From a virus, in the IMG/VR virus record IMGVR_UViG_3300025141_000385, positions 1-34,208 of that record: a stretch of DNA of 34,208 bases, one strand, 5' to 3'. Of the stretch, positions 22,129 through 29,882 are shown in pieces. Below the pieces are notes generated by a model that did no database searches, was not told where the DNA came from, and saw nothing but the letters and a program-made list of their open reading frames with translations. Position numbers and translations under genes: made by a program. Position 1 is the stretch's first letter. Each line of letters opens with the position of its first letter.

Positions 22129-23350
22129 GATTCTCCTCTATTCTACCTTTATCTACATCCCAAATAAATTCAGTAGTTGAAGCTCCTAAATCTCCATCTC
22201 TATATTTTTGAAACATTATTTCTCTTAGTTGTGGCTCATCTTCAATCATACACATTGATATAGCTACATCTGAAGCTCTAATTAAAGCATCTCCAAAGGC
22301 TACTTGTCCTGCAGTTGGTTGATTATACATATTTGAGGCATCTCTTGTTGCTTGAGTAGAAGCTATAACTGTTGTATTTGTAGATAATGCCATAGTTTTT
22401 AACCCATAAAATAAAGAATGAGATTGTTCCCAAGCTGCTTTATTCCTATCAGCAGTAGAAACTAAATATACTCCATCAATAATAAGTACATCCGGACTAT
22501 ACTTCCGTACTAAATTCGTGATACTAGGTAAAGAGATACTATCTTCTCCACTAATATGATCGCATACTAGTAAATTTTTAAAATTAACTTCCGTTAGAAA
22601 TTTTTTATACTCATTTTCATCTATAGCTCTACCATTTCGTAAAGCACTATGAGATAATTTATATCCTAATGATTGCCCAAGTAATACATCCATTCTCAAA
22701 GCAATAGCTGAAGAAGTCATTTCAGTAGATACAAGTAAAGTTTTATAACCACTTCTTATCGCATCTGAGGCAAGTTTACAACATAACCATGTTTTTCCTA
22801 CTGTCGGTCTAGCATAAGCAGTAATTAAATCTCCAGCTTGCCATCCAACACCTGCTGCATTAATCATATGGAAAGGAGTCCGTATACCTATTAAACCATC
22901 CCCCATTTTTCTAATAGAACTTCTTCTTTGCCACTCTTCGTATCTATCTAAGCCACCATTATCATATTGATTAACATCTTCATCATGTAATATCTCTACA
23001 TCATTTAGATCATCCATAATCATTCCTAATGCTTTTTTAGGATTATCATCTAACATTAATTGATTTGAATCAAAAGCATTAACAATATTCCTAAACATAA
23101 CTTGTTTACCAAATTCATTTAATGCATAATTAAAATTAACGGATTGGGCTTCAGATTTAAGAGTGTCAAATTTCTCTAATAAAATTTCTGGTGTGGGGAA
23201 GTCTGAATATTCATCAATATATTGTTGAATAAATTTGTAGGTTTCTCCATGCTCTGCAAAATCTTTTGGGGAATAAGTAAAATTCTTGAAATTCCCCGAA
23301 TCACACAAACTGAAAATAACTCCAGACTCGATAAAATTAAAATTTTCCAA
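22112..23350 (-). CDS. dnaB: DnaB-type replicative helicase
   Basis: A 412-residue RecA-fold helicase. Walker A is ARPTVGKT (180-187), followed by LLVSTEMTSSAIALRMD (205-221), Walker B VLIIDGVYL (288-296, D292), the H3-type glutamine in IASTQATRD (329-337) and the C-terminal arginine-finger region FQKYRDGDLG (R384). Residues 1-120 are helical but short compared with the bacterial DnaB N-terminal domain. The start is TTG, shortly after the sigma-factor stop, with only a weak AGAAG upstream, so coupling is likely. With the primase it unwinds and primes the fork. Confidence 0.9.
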   Translation of the reverse strand: MENFNFIESGVIFSLCDSGNFKNFTYSPKDFAEHGETYKFIQQYIDEYSDFPTPEILLEKFDTLKSEAQSVNFNYALNEFGKQVMFRNIVNAFDSNQLMLDDNPKKALGMIMDDLNDVEILHDEDVNQYDNGGLDRYEEWQRRSSIRKMGDGLIGIRTPFHMINAAGVGWQAGDLITAYARPTVGKTWLCCKLASDAIRSGYKTLLVSTEMTSSAIALRMDVLLGQSLGYKLSHSALRNGRAIDENEYKKFLTEVNFKNLLVCDHISGEDSISLPSITNLVRKYSPDVLIIDGVYLVSTADRNKAAWEQSHSLFYGLKTMALSTNTTVIASTQATRDASNMYNQPTAGQVAFGDALIRASDVAISMCMIEDEPQLREIMFQKYRDGDLGASTTEFIWDVDKGRIEENHDTLN

Positions 23351-23352
23351 TA

Positions 23353-23898
23353 CTACTTCTCTTCGTTTAACTTATTTCTAAGTGATTTTTTTACTTTGTA
23401 TATTGAGTAGTTTACCACACTTTCTTCTCCATTGACTATCTTTTTATCAGAAATCTTTTTTAATTTCTCTTCAATGTCTTTCATAGTGTGGTTTTGTAGT
23501 TTATTTGTAAGGAATTGTTTTTCTCCCTGATCTAAGTCTAACGAATCTATCCAATCAATAAAATCTACTTCATCTAAATTGTTATCTAATTGTTTTACAA
23601 AGTCACTTAATTTATAAGAATTGTCATCACCTGAATCAGATTGCATGTCTAAACTATAACTTTGTAGTTTTTTACTTGCTTGAACCCATAAAGTTTTAAG
23701 CCTATTTGCCATAGCAGTATGTAAATAAGTATGAAAAATGGCATTTCTATTAGGGTTATATAATTTAGCAGCTTTTATAACAATTAAACGTAATTCTTGG
23801 GATAAGTCATCTCTATCATAACCCTGTATATAAATGTTCGATACCATCCTGTTTATCTTCGGTTCCCATTTTAAAATTAAATCGTTGTCTATTTTCAC
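23353..23898 (-). CDS. Sigma-70-like RNA polymerase sigma factor
   Basis: 181 residues from GTG 23898, which follows AGAGGAAAG; an ATG at 23946 gives a longer version. Residues about 12-71 resemble sigma region 2: INRMVSNIYIQGYDRDDLSQ, then ELRLIVIKAAKLYNP, FHTYLHTAMANRLKTLW, the pattern that binds the -10 element and core polymerase. Residues about 118-179 look like a short region 4 (LDLDQGEKQFLTNKL, then VVNYSIYKVKKSLRNKL). There is no region 1. It would direct host RNA polymerase to phage promoters, as T4 gp55 does. It opens the replication module together with an overlapping HTH/zinc protein. Confidence 0.78.
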   Translation of the reverse strand: MKIDNDLILKWEPKINRMVSNIYIQGYDRDDLSQELRLIVIKAAKLYNPNRNAIFHTYLHTAMANRLKTLWVQASKKLQSYSLDMQSDSGDDNSYKLSDFVKQLDNNLDEVDFIDWIDSLDLDQGEKQFLTNKLQNHTMKDIEEKLKKISDKKIVNGEESVVNYSIYKVKKSLRNKLNEEK

Positions 23899-24268
23899 TA
23901 TCGTCTTTCCTCTTATCCTGATAACATTGCTGTGAACAGTATACATTTTTTAATTTTAATTTGTATCCATGTTTTATACGTTTTCTAGTTCTATAAAAAG
24001 GAACTGAACACCAAGAACATTCAAGTCTTTTAAATTTCCACTTGAAGGAGCAGTTTCCTTTATGGATTCCACCACGATCAGTAGTTATTTCTGTGCATAC
24101 TTTACAGTATACCACACGTTTAGGTTTAGGCGGGTTAGTTTGCAGATTATTTTTCAATAAAACTTCTCTAGCATATTGCCTAGTTATGCCAACTTGTTTG
24201 GCAATTTCAGCTGTTGACATAAAGGGATTTCTTTCCCGTAGTCTAACAACTTTATTCTTTGGCTTCAT
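23816..24268 (-). CDS. HTH plus multi-zinc-finger DNA-binding protein
   Basis: A 150-residue protein. Residues about 18-40 are a helix-turn-helix (STAEIAKQVGITRQYAREVL). Cysteines follow at C55-x2-C58, C73, C84-x2-C87 and C111-x3-C115, enough for one or two zinc sites. The last 28 residues overlap the sigma-factor gene by 83 bases in another frame. Its start lies inside the end of the hub gene (17-base overlap), with no clear ribosome binding site. The HTH and the tight link to the sigma gene suggest a transcription regulator. An HNH-like nuclease is an alternative, but no HNH motif is visible. Confidence 0.7.
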   Translation of the reverse strand: MKPKNKVVRLRERNPFMSTAEIAKQVGITRQYAREVLLKNNLQTNPPKPKRVVYCKVCTEITTDRGGIHKGNCSFKWKFKRLECSWCSVPFYRTRKRIKHGYKLKLKNVYCSQQCYQDKRKDDSENRQRFNFKMGTEDKQDGIEHLYTGL

Positions 24269-27200
24269 TTTCTAACTGTTCTACTTTCGCAGATAGTTCT
24301 TGAATTGCCTTAATCAATGGAGCTACAAATTCTTCATATCTTGCCCCATAACTATCTCCAAGTTTAGTAATCGCAGCAAATTCACTTAAATCATTTATAC
24401 CATATTTTTTTAAAACCTCGACAACTTCTTGAGCAACAATACCTCTATGAACTGACCCCGTTTTTTTAGGATTCTGCCACTCAAAAGATACGGGTCTTAA
24501 GTCATTTATAAAATCTAAACCTAAATTGTTATCTTTAATATTTATTTTTTCTCTTGCATCTGATGTTGAAATTGTTGTTGTTCCTGCAATTAATTGCTTC
24601 CATCTAAAGGCAGTGGTTCCAGAACCTCCTGCTGCGGTACCTAAGTTATATGTATCGTCTTCAGTTGGTTGCCAATGATGTGCTACATCTCCTGATAACA
24701 TTTTTCCACCTATTATCATTGGAGGAATAGGATCAGTGTCTTGATCATTTCCATCATAATCTGCACTATCATCTTGTTTTCTAGACATTCCTAACTGTAT
24801 AGCCGGAAATATTTTAACTAAAGCCCCTTCTGTAGAATTAGTAGCGTGAGCATTTGATTTTGATGCCCAACATGTTGCAATTTTTAATCTTCTACTTGAA
24901 TAAGGTCTAGTATGTAATGTAGCAGCTCTAGATCTACCTTCACTTTCATTTCTTTGTTCAAAATGCAATGAGGTATTAAATTGAAAAGCAGTTTTACTGG
25001 CACCGGGTTCAAAAAATAATACGTATTGCATATCAGATAATCCATCATTATCAGTATCAACAGTAGACATTGCTAATGAAGATGTATCTCCAGCAACTAT
25101 ACCATATTGGCGACCTCCGTAATACAAAATACCTTTAGTCCAACGTATTGCATAACCCGTTCTTTCATCATGAGCTGAAGTAATTCCCGGCATAATTGAT
25201 CCTGTAAACAGAGGAGCAACCGCTACTCCCTGTTGAGTAAAAATTTCACTGAATTGTTTATAATCATCATCTGTATAATCATCTAAATTATTTCCTAATG
25301 GTCTAGGAGAAGCGATTACTTCTTGAGTAGCTGCTTGACTTAATCCTAAAGTCTCAAAATCTGTATATGATCTTTCACCTGATTCATAATATACTAAAGA
25401 AGTTACTACACACGTACCTCCTGTAGTAATAGCTATATTATGGAATCCTGATTCAACATTAATTACATGTCCTGCTCTTACAGGCACATGTAATCTAAAA
25501 TAATCATCAGCAGATATTGTTCCTGAATTTAATTTAAAAGTCAGATCAACTCCAGTATTAGTATTAGATACTCTTGCTAAGTATCCATGAGTATCAACTG
25601 TTCCATTAGCTCCAGTTAATTTAGCTATACTATGCCCAGCTCGTAAACCTAACGATGAATATGTTGAAACTGAATGTCCTATATTTCCATGTTCTTGTAG
25701 CCCACCTCCTCTACTAGCATCAGTAAATTCAGTTATTGTATATGACGCATCAGTTGTAGTTCCTATTGTGTCTGCACCTAATGCTTGTTGATCAAAACAG
25801 GTGGTTGGATATTTACCATCTACTTGAAATCTACCTCTTATTTTAGAAGCTTGAGCTTGATTAAATTTAGCTGCTACAGCTTGTCTAATATCATTAAAAT
25901 TATCAATAAATCCGACATCCATATTAACCATAATTTTTTCATTTGCAGCTGCTTGAGGGCGATAAGAATTTGGAGCTGCTGGATCAGTTACTGCTGTTAA
26001 TTGAATATAATCAGTATTTGCATATTTATTTAAATATAATTTTTCCTCCGCTGCTACATCAGAGTTAGCTCTTCGTGTACTTGTACCTGATAATAATGCA
26101 AATCCCTCCGTATCGGATTCATCACCAGCTTCTGTTGCTCCACTTTGATTACTTATAAATTGTAAATATCCTATTATATTATCAGATGCATCTACTACTC
26201 TACTTTCCCACTCAGTAACTGACCCAGTAACTCTTAATAAAGGGTCATCAACTCCAAACATATCTGGAGAGCGGGCTGTACTTCCTGCATCAACAGAATT
26301 GACAGTATGTTTTGGAGCTACAAATTCTTTACCTCCCACTGCACCTGAAGTATATGCTGAATCTAATCTATTATTAGTATTTTTAATTTTATCATAATGA
26401 AATATTTCAAACTCAATTTCTTGTAAATCTCCTGAATGAGGACTTCTATAACGTACATTTATTGTATTTATTCTGTCTACATCTATAGCATCAAAAGAAG
26501 CTCCGGGTTTCATTAATCTAGTATCACTATTTTGAGTAACTCCACCAGATTTATCATAATCAATATTCATAGTAGAAGTATTAGGTGAAGTATGTGCAGA
26601 CGGAGCTGGCATATAACTAGATTTAAAATAATTAAATACTGGAACAGATTTATGTCCTGTAGAAAAACTCGTATTATTTGGATCTAAATAATAATTATAT
26701 CCAAATTTAGTAGCACTTACATGACTATCTGACATCGCTAATCGAGTTAGACCTCGTAATACACTAGTATTACTTGTACCTAAATTAACGCTAGTATTAA
26801 TATTATTACTTTCTTTAGTAGCTGCGGAAGTTTCAAATCTTGCTGAACTACCTGATACAGTTTCTGCAGTTGTAATATTCTCACCTACTCCTAATGTACT
26901 TGCTGATCCACCTTTTTGAAATCTTTGAATATAAGCTTTAATTACATCTGAAACTAGATATGCACTACCTACTGATTGATTTAATCCTCCATCAGCTATA
27001 GATACAACACCCCCTGATGAATTATTTATTTTTACATCAGCATCAGCCCCACCTATTTTACTTCTACCAAACTCATATAAATTATCATAAGCTACAACAT
27101 CTAAAGTATTTCCTTCGTCTAATGCATGTTGTCTAGTAATACGATTTATATTACCTCTAAATAATACAGAAAAATTTTCTCCTTCAACTACTTTTAAAGG

Positions 27201-27719
27201 AGTTCTTTCTTTTATTAACCCCTCTAAAGTTCCTTTTCCAAATCTATTTGTTTGAGGAGGATGACTTAAAGTTAATTCAAGCATGGCTGGTTCATATATT
27301 GATTCAGTAATAGTTAAATGTTGAATTAAAGGTGACCCAGTAGCTAAATCTTTTAATTCAGACCACGCATAAATAGCAGCCTCTGTTAAATGTGCTGCTG
27401 CAGCACCCCCTATACTACCTATTTTAGCATGAGTATGCTCACCTCTTGTTACAGTTATTCCAGTATCTGTTCTATTATCACAATCTGTAACTTTCATAAT
27501 TTCTGAATCTATAAGAACTTCCATTCCTTCTTCTATTCTATGTCCAATAGAATTAGCTTCACCATTAAATCTAGTGTTTCTAACTGTTATACCTGTTCTA
27601 GAATTAGATATACCAGTGTTAGGTCCAGCACCCCCATCATCTGACGTGTCATTAAGTTCACCCACTTGTACCCAAGCGTATACTTTTGAAGCTTTTTGTT
27701 CAAAGGTGGTAAGGGTCAT
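24252..27719 (-). CDS. Tail hub/spike protein with C-terminal peptidase S74 chaperone
   Basis: A 1155-residue protein, the largest here. The N-terminal third (after about residue 60) contains a VLIDSEIMKVTDCDNRTDTG domain and then a stretch resembling baseplate-hub proteins (LTLSHPPQTNRFGKGTLEGL, then LKVVEGENFSVLFRGNINRI). The middle is long, Thr/Ser/Gly-rich and probably beta-structured. Residues about 1050-1155 form an S74 intramolecular chaperone: SDAREK with cleavage Ser1053 and Lys1058, RPVSFEWQNP, HRGIVAQEV and a terminal coiled coil. S74 domains help trimers fold and then cut themselves off. AGGAG precedes the ATG. The protein probably combines hub and host-recognition functions. Confidence 0.82.
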   Translation of the reverse strand: MTLTTFEQKASKVYAWVQVGELNDTSDDGGAGPNTGISNSRTGITVRNTRFNGEANSIGHRIEEGMEVLIDSEIMKVTDCDNRTDTGITVTRGEHTHAKIGSIGGAAAAHLTEAAIYAWSELKDLATGSPLIQHLTITESIYEPAMLELTLSHPPQTNRFGKGTLEGLIKERTPLKVVEGENFSVLFRGNINRITRQHALDEGNTLDVVAYDNLYEFGRSKIGGADADVKINNSSGGVVSIADGGLNQSVGSAYLVSDVIKAYIQRFQKGGSASTLGVGENITTAETVSGSSARFETSAATKESNNINTSVNLGTSNTSVLRGLTRLAMSDSHVSATKFGYNYYLDPNNTSFSTGHKSVPVFNYFKSSYMPAPSAHTSPNTSTMNIDYDKSGGVTQNSDTRLMKPGASFDAIDVDRINTINVRYRSPHSGDLQEIEFEIFHYDKIKNTNNRLDSAYTSGAVGGKEFVAPKHTVNSVDAGSTARSPDMFGVDDPLLRVTGSVTEWESRVVDASDNIIGYLQFISNQSGATEAGDESDTEGFALLSGTSTRRANSDVAAEEKLYLNKYANTDYIQLTAVTDPAAPNSYRPQAAANEKIMVNMDVGFIDNFNDIRQAVAAKFNQAQASKIRGRFQVDGKYPTTCFDQQALGADTIGTTTDASYTITEFTDASRGGGLQEHGNIGHSVSTYSSLGLRAGHSIAKLTGANGTVDTHGYLARVSNTNTGVDLTFKLNSGTISADDYFRLHVPVRAGHVINVESGFHNIAITTGGTCVVTSLVYYESGERSYTDFETLGLSQAATQEVIASPRPLGNNLDDYTDDDYKQFSEIFTQQGVAVAPLFTGSIMPGITSAHDERTGYAIRWTKGILYYGGRQYGIVAGDTSSLAMSTVDTDNDGLSDMQYVLFFEPGASKTAFQFNTSLHFEQRNESEGRSRAATLHTRPYSSRRLKIATCWASKSNAHATNSTEGALVKIFPAIQLGMSRKQDDSADYDGNDQDTDPIPPMIIGGKMLSGDVAHHWQPTEDDTYNLGTAAGGSGTTAFRWKQLIAGTTTISTSDAREKINIKDNNLGLDFINDLRPVSFEWQNPKKTGSVHRGIVAQEVVEVLKKYGINDLSEFAAITKLGDSYGARYEEFVAPLIKAIQELSAKVEQLENEAKE

Positions 27720-27722
27720 TTT

Positions 27723-28178
27723 TTAACTCCTTTTCTTGGTTAATAATACCAAAGTAAAACTAAATCTATCTTCAGTAGCCGGAGCTAAATCAAATCTTGC
27801 TTGTGAAATAGCTGCATCATAAGTTGCTACAGCACTAGATGAGCCATCAGAAAGCATTATCTGTATTGTTTGACTACTAGAATCATAAAATTTGGTGGTT
27901 ACAAAATCTTCTAATAAAGCTTTACTAGGAACTGTGTAAGTTGTGCTACTTCCTTTATTTGGACCAGATACATTTTCCCCACTTCCGGGAGCTGTTGTAT
28001 CTACAAGTCCACTAATAGTTATAGTTGGTCTTAAATGTCCAAAATCTAAAACAATAGGATCACTACCATTTGGAAGAGGTGTTTGAATAGGTGTTTTTAC
28101 ATAGTTAATAGAAAAAGAATCTGCTTTTAATGCATATCTTATTGATCCACCGTCATATAAACATACTTGTAATGCCAT
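27723..28178 (-). CDS. Probable distal tail / baseplate protein
   Basis: A 151-residue beta-rich protein between the tape-measure-like gene and the hub. Segments such as IVLDFGHLRPTITISGLVDT (about 42-61) and EDRFSFTLVLLTKKRS (C-terminal) have the alternating pattern of tail-tube or distal-tail beta-sandwiches. GGGGA precedes the ATG. In siphophages the gene at this place is normally a distal tail protein connecting tube and hub. No sequence family is recognised with certainty, so the role comes from position and composition. Confidence 0.55.
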   Translation of the reverse strand: MALQVCLYDGGSIRYALKADSFSINYVKTPIQTPLPNGSDPIVLDFGHLRPTITISGLVDTTAPGSGENVSGPNKGSSTTYTVPSKALLEDFVTTKFYDSSSQTIQIMLSDGSSSAVATYDAAISQARFDLAPATEDRFSFTLVLLTKKRS

Positions 28179-28181
28179 TAT

Positions 28182-29258
28182 TTATCCCCTACTGAAAGAA
28201 CTTTTATTTAATCTATCATAATCTTGCACTGGCATATTACTTGATGCTATAAATGATTGAGTACTAGATACTGGATATGTAGTATTTGTAGTTTGATCAT
28301 AAGCTTGTGCTAAATCTGCAGCTCTTGATGGAGCAGATGGACCTCCTCCTCCTGAAAATAAACCTCCAGCAGCTCTGATTCCCCCACTTTGTCCAAATAT
28401 CATTGGTGATATAAATTTTTGATATCCTATTCCTGCTAATGCTCCAGTTATTAAAGAACCTAGTGGACCTCCTATAGATCCAAGTGCAGCTCCAAGAGCA
28501 GTAAAAACAGCAGTTATAGCTAAATCTGCTAACGCTTTTACTCCAGCTTCAAATCCAGACGTTTGAAAAATACCTGCTATATTAATACCTGATATAACTA
28601 GAGAAAACCATGATACTCCTCTAATGAATTTATTTATTGTATTTAAAGTACCTCCCATTAATCCTGTTACAGTATTAGCTATAACTGACTTAGCTCCTGT
28701 TTGTAAAGCCATAAATATTCCACTACCTAAAACTGCTGCTCCTAAACCAGTAACTATATCAGAAAGTCTTAATCTTCCATCAGCTGATACACCATCTTTA
28801 TCAAATAAACTCAAAACAGGTTTAAATCCTTGAGCAACTGCTCCATAAACATTTGCAATACCACTACCTATACCTCTAATAATTTCAAATATTCTAGGTA
28901 CAAAACCTTGAATAAATTTAGTATAGGCTGGAAATCCTGTTGCTAACCATTCTAATCCTGCAGCGAATATAGGCATAAAATGAGAAAGTGTAATATCAAT
29001 AAAGCCACCTAATAAAGAAAATACTGCTCCAATAGTTCCTGTAAATATTTGAGAGTTTTTAAGTAATGCAGCTATACTTAATTGAATACCTACTAATTGA
29101 GATAAGGATCTTTGTCTAGTCTGTTGTTCTACTCGTCTTTGATCTTGATCTGATCTAGAACCCATCATCATTCCTTGAGCCCCACCAGTTCCTTGTAAAG
29201 CTGCGGTTGTATTGGCATCCGCCATCAAATTAAATCGTATTTCATATTGTTCTGCCAT
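28182..29258 (-). CDS. Short tape-measure-like protein
   Basis: A 358-residue protein with Gly- and Ala-rich hydrophobic segments (residues about 65-90, 95-115, 170-190, 205-225, 240-275), and Gly/Ser-rich ends. It follows the frameshifting tail chaperone pair, which in siphophages always precedes the tape measure. Tape-measure length scales with tail length, about 1.5 angstrom per residue, so 358 residues implies a tail near 50 nm, short for a siphovirus. The N-terminus has a basic, Gln-rich region (DQDQRRVEQQTRQRSLSQLV). It could instead be an injected membrane protein, but the position favours tape measure. Confidence 0.65.
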   Translation of the reverse strand: MAEQYEIRFNLMADANTTAALQGTGGAQGMMMGSRSDQDQRRVEQQTRQRSLSQLVGIQLSIAALLKNSQIFTGTIGAVFSLLGGFIDITLSHFMPIFAAGLEWLATGFPAYTKFIQGFVPRIFEIIRGIGSGIANVYGAVAQGFKPVLSLFDKDGVSADGRLRLSDIVTGLGAAVLGSGIFMALQTGAKSVIANTVTGLMGGTLNTINKFIRGVSWFSLVISGINIAGIFQTSGFEAGVKALADLAITAVFTALGAALGSIGGPLGSLITGALAGIGYQKFISPMIFGQSGGIRAAGGLFSGGGGPSAPSRAADLAQAYDQTTNTTYPVSSTQSFIASSNMPVQDYDRLNKSSFSRG

Positions 29259-29260
29259 AG

Positions 29261-29485
29261 TTAAAACCTATTAGGAAATTGTGGATGAGAAGCAGCTGCT
29301 TGTTGATGTTTAGCATTTCTTTCCATCTGTTCATTTTTTAATTCTTGAAAAGACGCATTAGTTGCTAACAACATTACTATTTCAGTCGTATTTAAATTTT
29401 GTATTTCTGTATAAGTCAAGCCTATCTCCAATAGTGTCAACGTAGTTGTAAAATGGGCAAACAAGATCGACTCCTTTGTTGACAC
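29261..29485 (-). CDS. Tail assembly chaperone, downstream (T-like) frame
   Basis: A 74-residue helical segment that starts, if read alone, at GTG 29485 with GAGGAG upstream. It lies in the -1 frame relative to the preceding gene, and this frame stays open back through the A-run at 29515-29521. A -1 shift there would join residue 119 of the first protein to 10 linker codons (RIDRFLRGVS) and these 74 residues, giving about 203 residues. This is the G/GT arrangement of lambda-type tail assembly chaperones. The segment is helical (TTTLTLLEIGLTYTEIQNLN) with a Gln/His-rich end. It precedes the tape measure, which the fused chaperone would bind. Confidence 0.75.
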   Translation of the reverse strand: MSTKESILFAHFTTTLTLLEIGLTYTEIQNLNTTEIVMLLATNASFQELKNEQMERNAKHQQAAASHPQFPNRF

Positions 29486-29508
29486 ACTAACTCCTCGTAA
29501 GAATCGAT

Positions 29509-29871
29509 CTATCCTTTTTTTATTACATCAACCTCTTGAAAACTCGCATCAAACGCTGAGGGAACTAATTTTTCTAAAGCAGCTCCTAAATCAGTGTTTA
29601 TCGATTTTAAAAAAGCGTCTGTAGTTTTTCCCCAAGGAGCTTCAACAATAATTGTTTTTAATACTTCCTTGATATAACTACCACTATCAAAAGAAGAATT
29701 TCCTTGTGTATCAAATTTCATACAATTAGCAATTAATTCATTTTTTACTTGCCATGATATGGGTTTGATCACTACATCAAACTCATCATCATTTACTTTA
29801 ACTGTATAAGTTTGATTTCCTTCTTTTATTTTATACTTTTCTACATCAAATTGCTTCACTTCACTTGTCAT
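29509..29871 (-). CDS. Tail assembly chaperone, upstream (G-like) protein
   Basis: A 120-residue protein. The N-terminal half is beta-like (YTVKVNDDEFDVVIKPISWQ) and the rest helical. Its last codons, ATA AAA AAA GGA TAG, create a slippery heptamer. AAGGAGG precedes the ATG. It follows the tail tube gene and precedes the tape measure, the fixed place of gpG-type chaperones. Most ribosomes would stop at TAG and make this short form; a minority would slip and make the fused form. Confidence 0.75.
   Translation of the reverse strand: MTSEVKQFDVEKYKIKEGNQTYTVKVNDDEFDVVIKPISWQVKNELIANCMKFDTQGNSSFDSGSYIKEVLKTIIVEAPWGKTTDAFLKSINTDLGAALEKLVPSAFDASFQEVDVIKKG
29515..29521 (-). other. Slippery site for -1 ribosomal frameshift (A AAA AAA)
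   Basis: On the minus strand the zero frame reads ATA AAA AAA GGA TAG, giving the heptamer A AAA AAA, followed 3 bases later by the stop. In the -1 frame translation continues AGG ATA GAT CGA TTC TTA CGA GGA GTT AGT GTG and on to 29261 without a stop. The gene pair and position match known tail-chaperone frameshifts. A downstream GAGGAG could act internally. Confidence 0.75.
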
Positions 29872-29882
29872 GTATATCCTCC

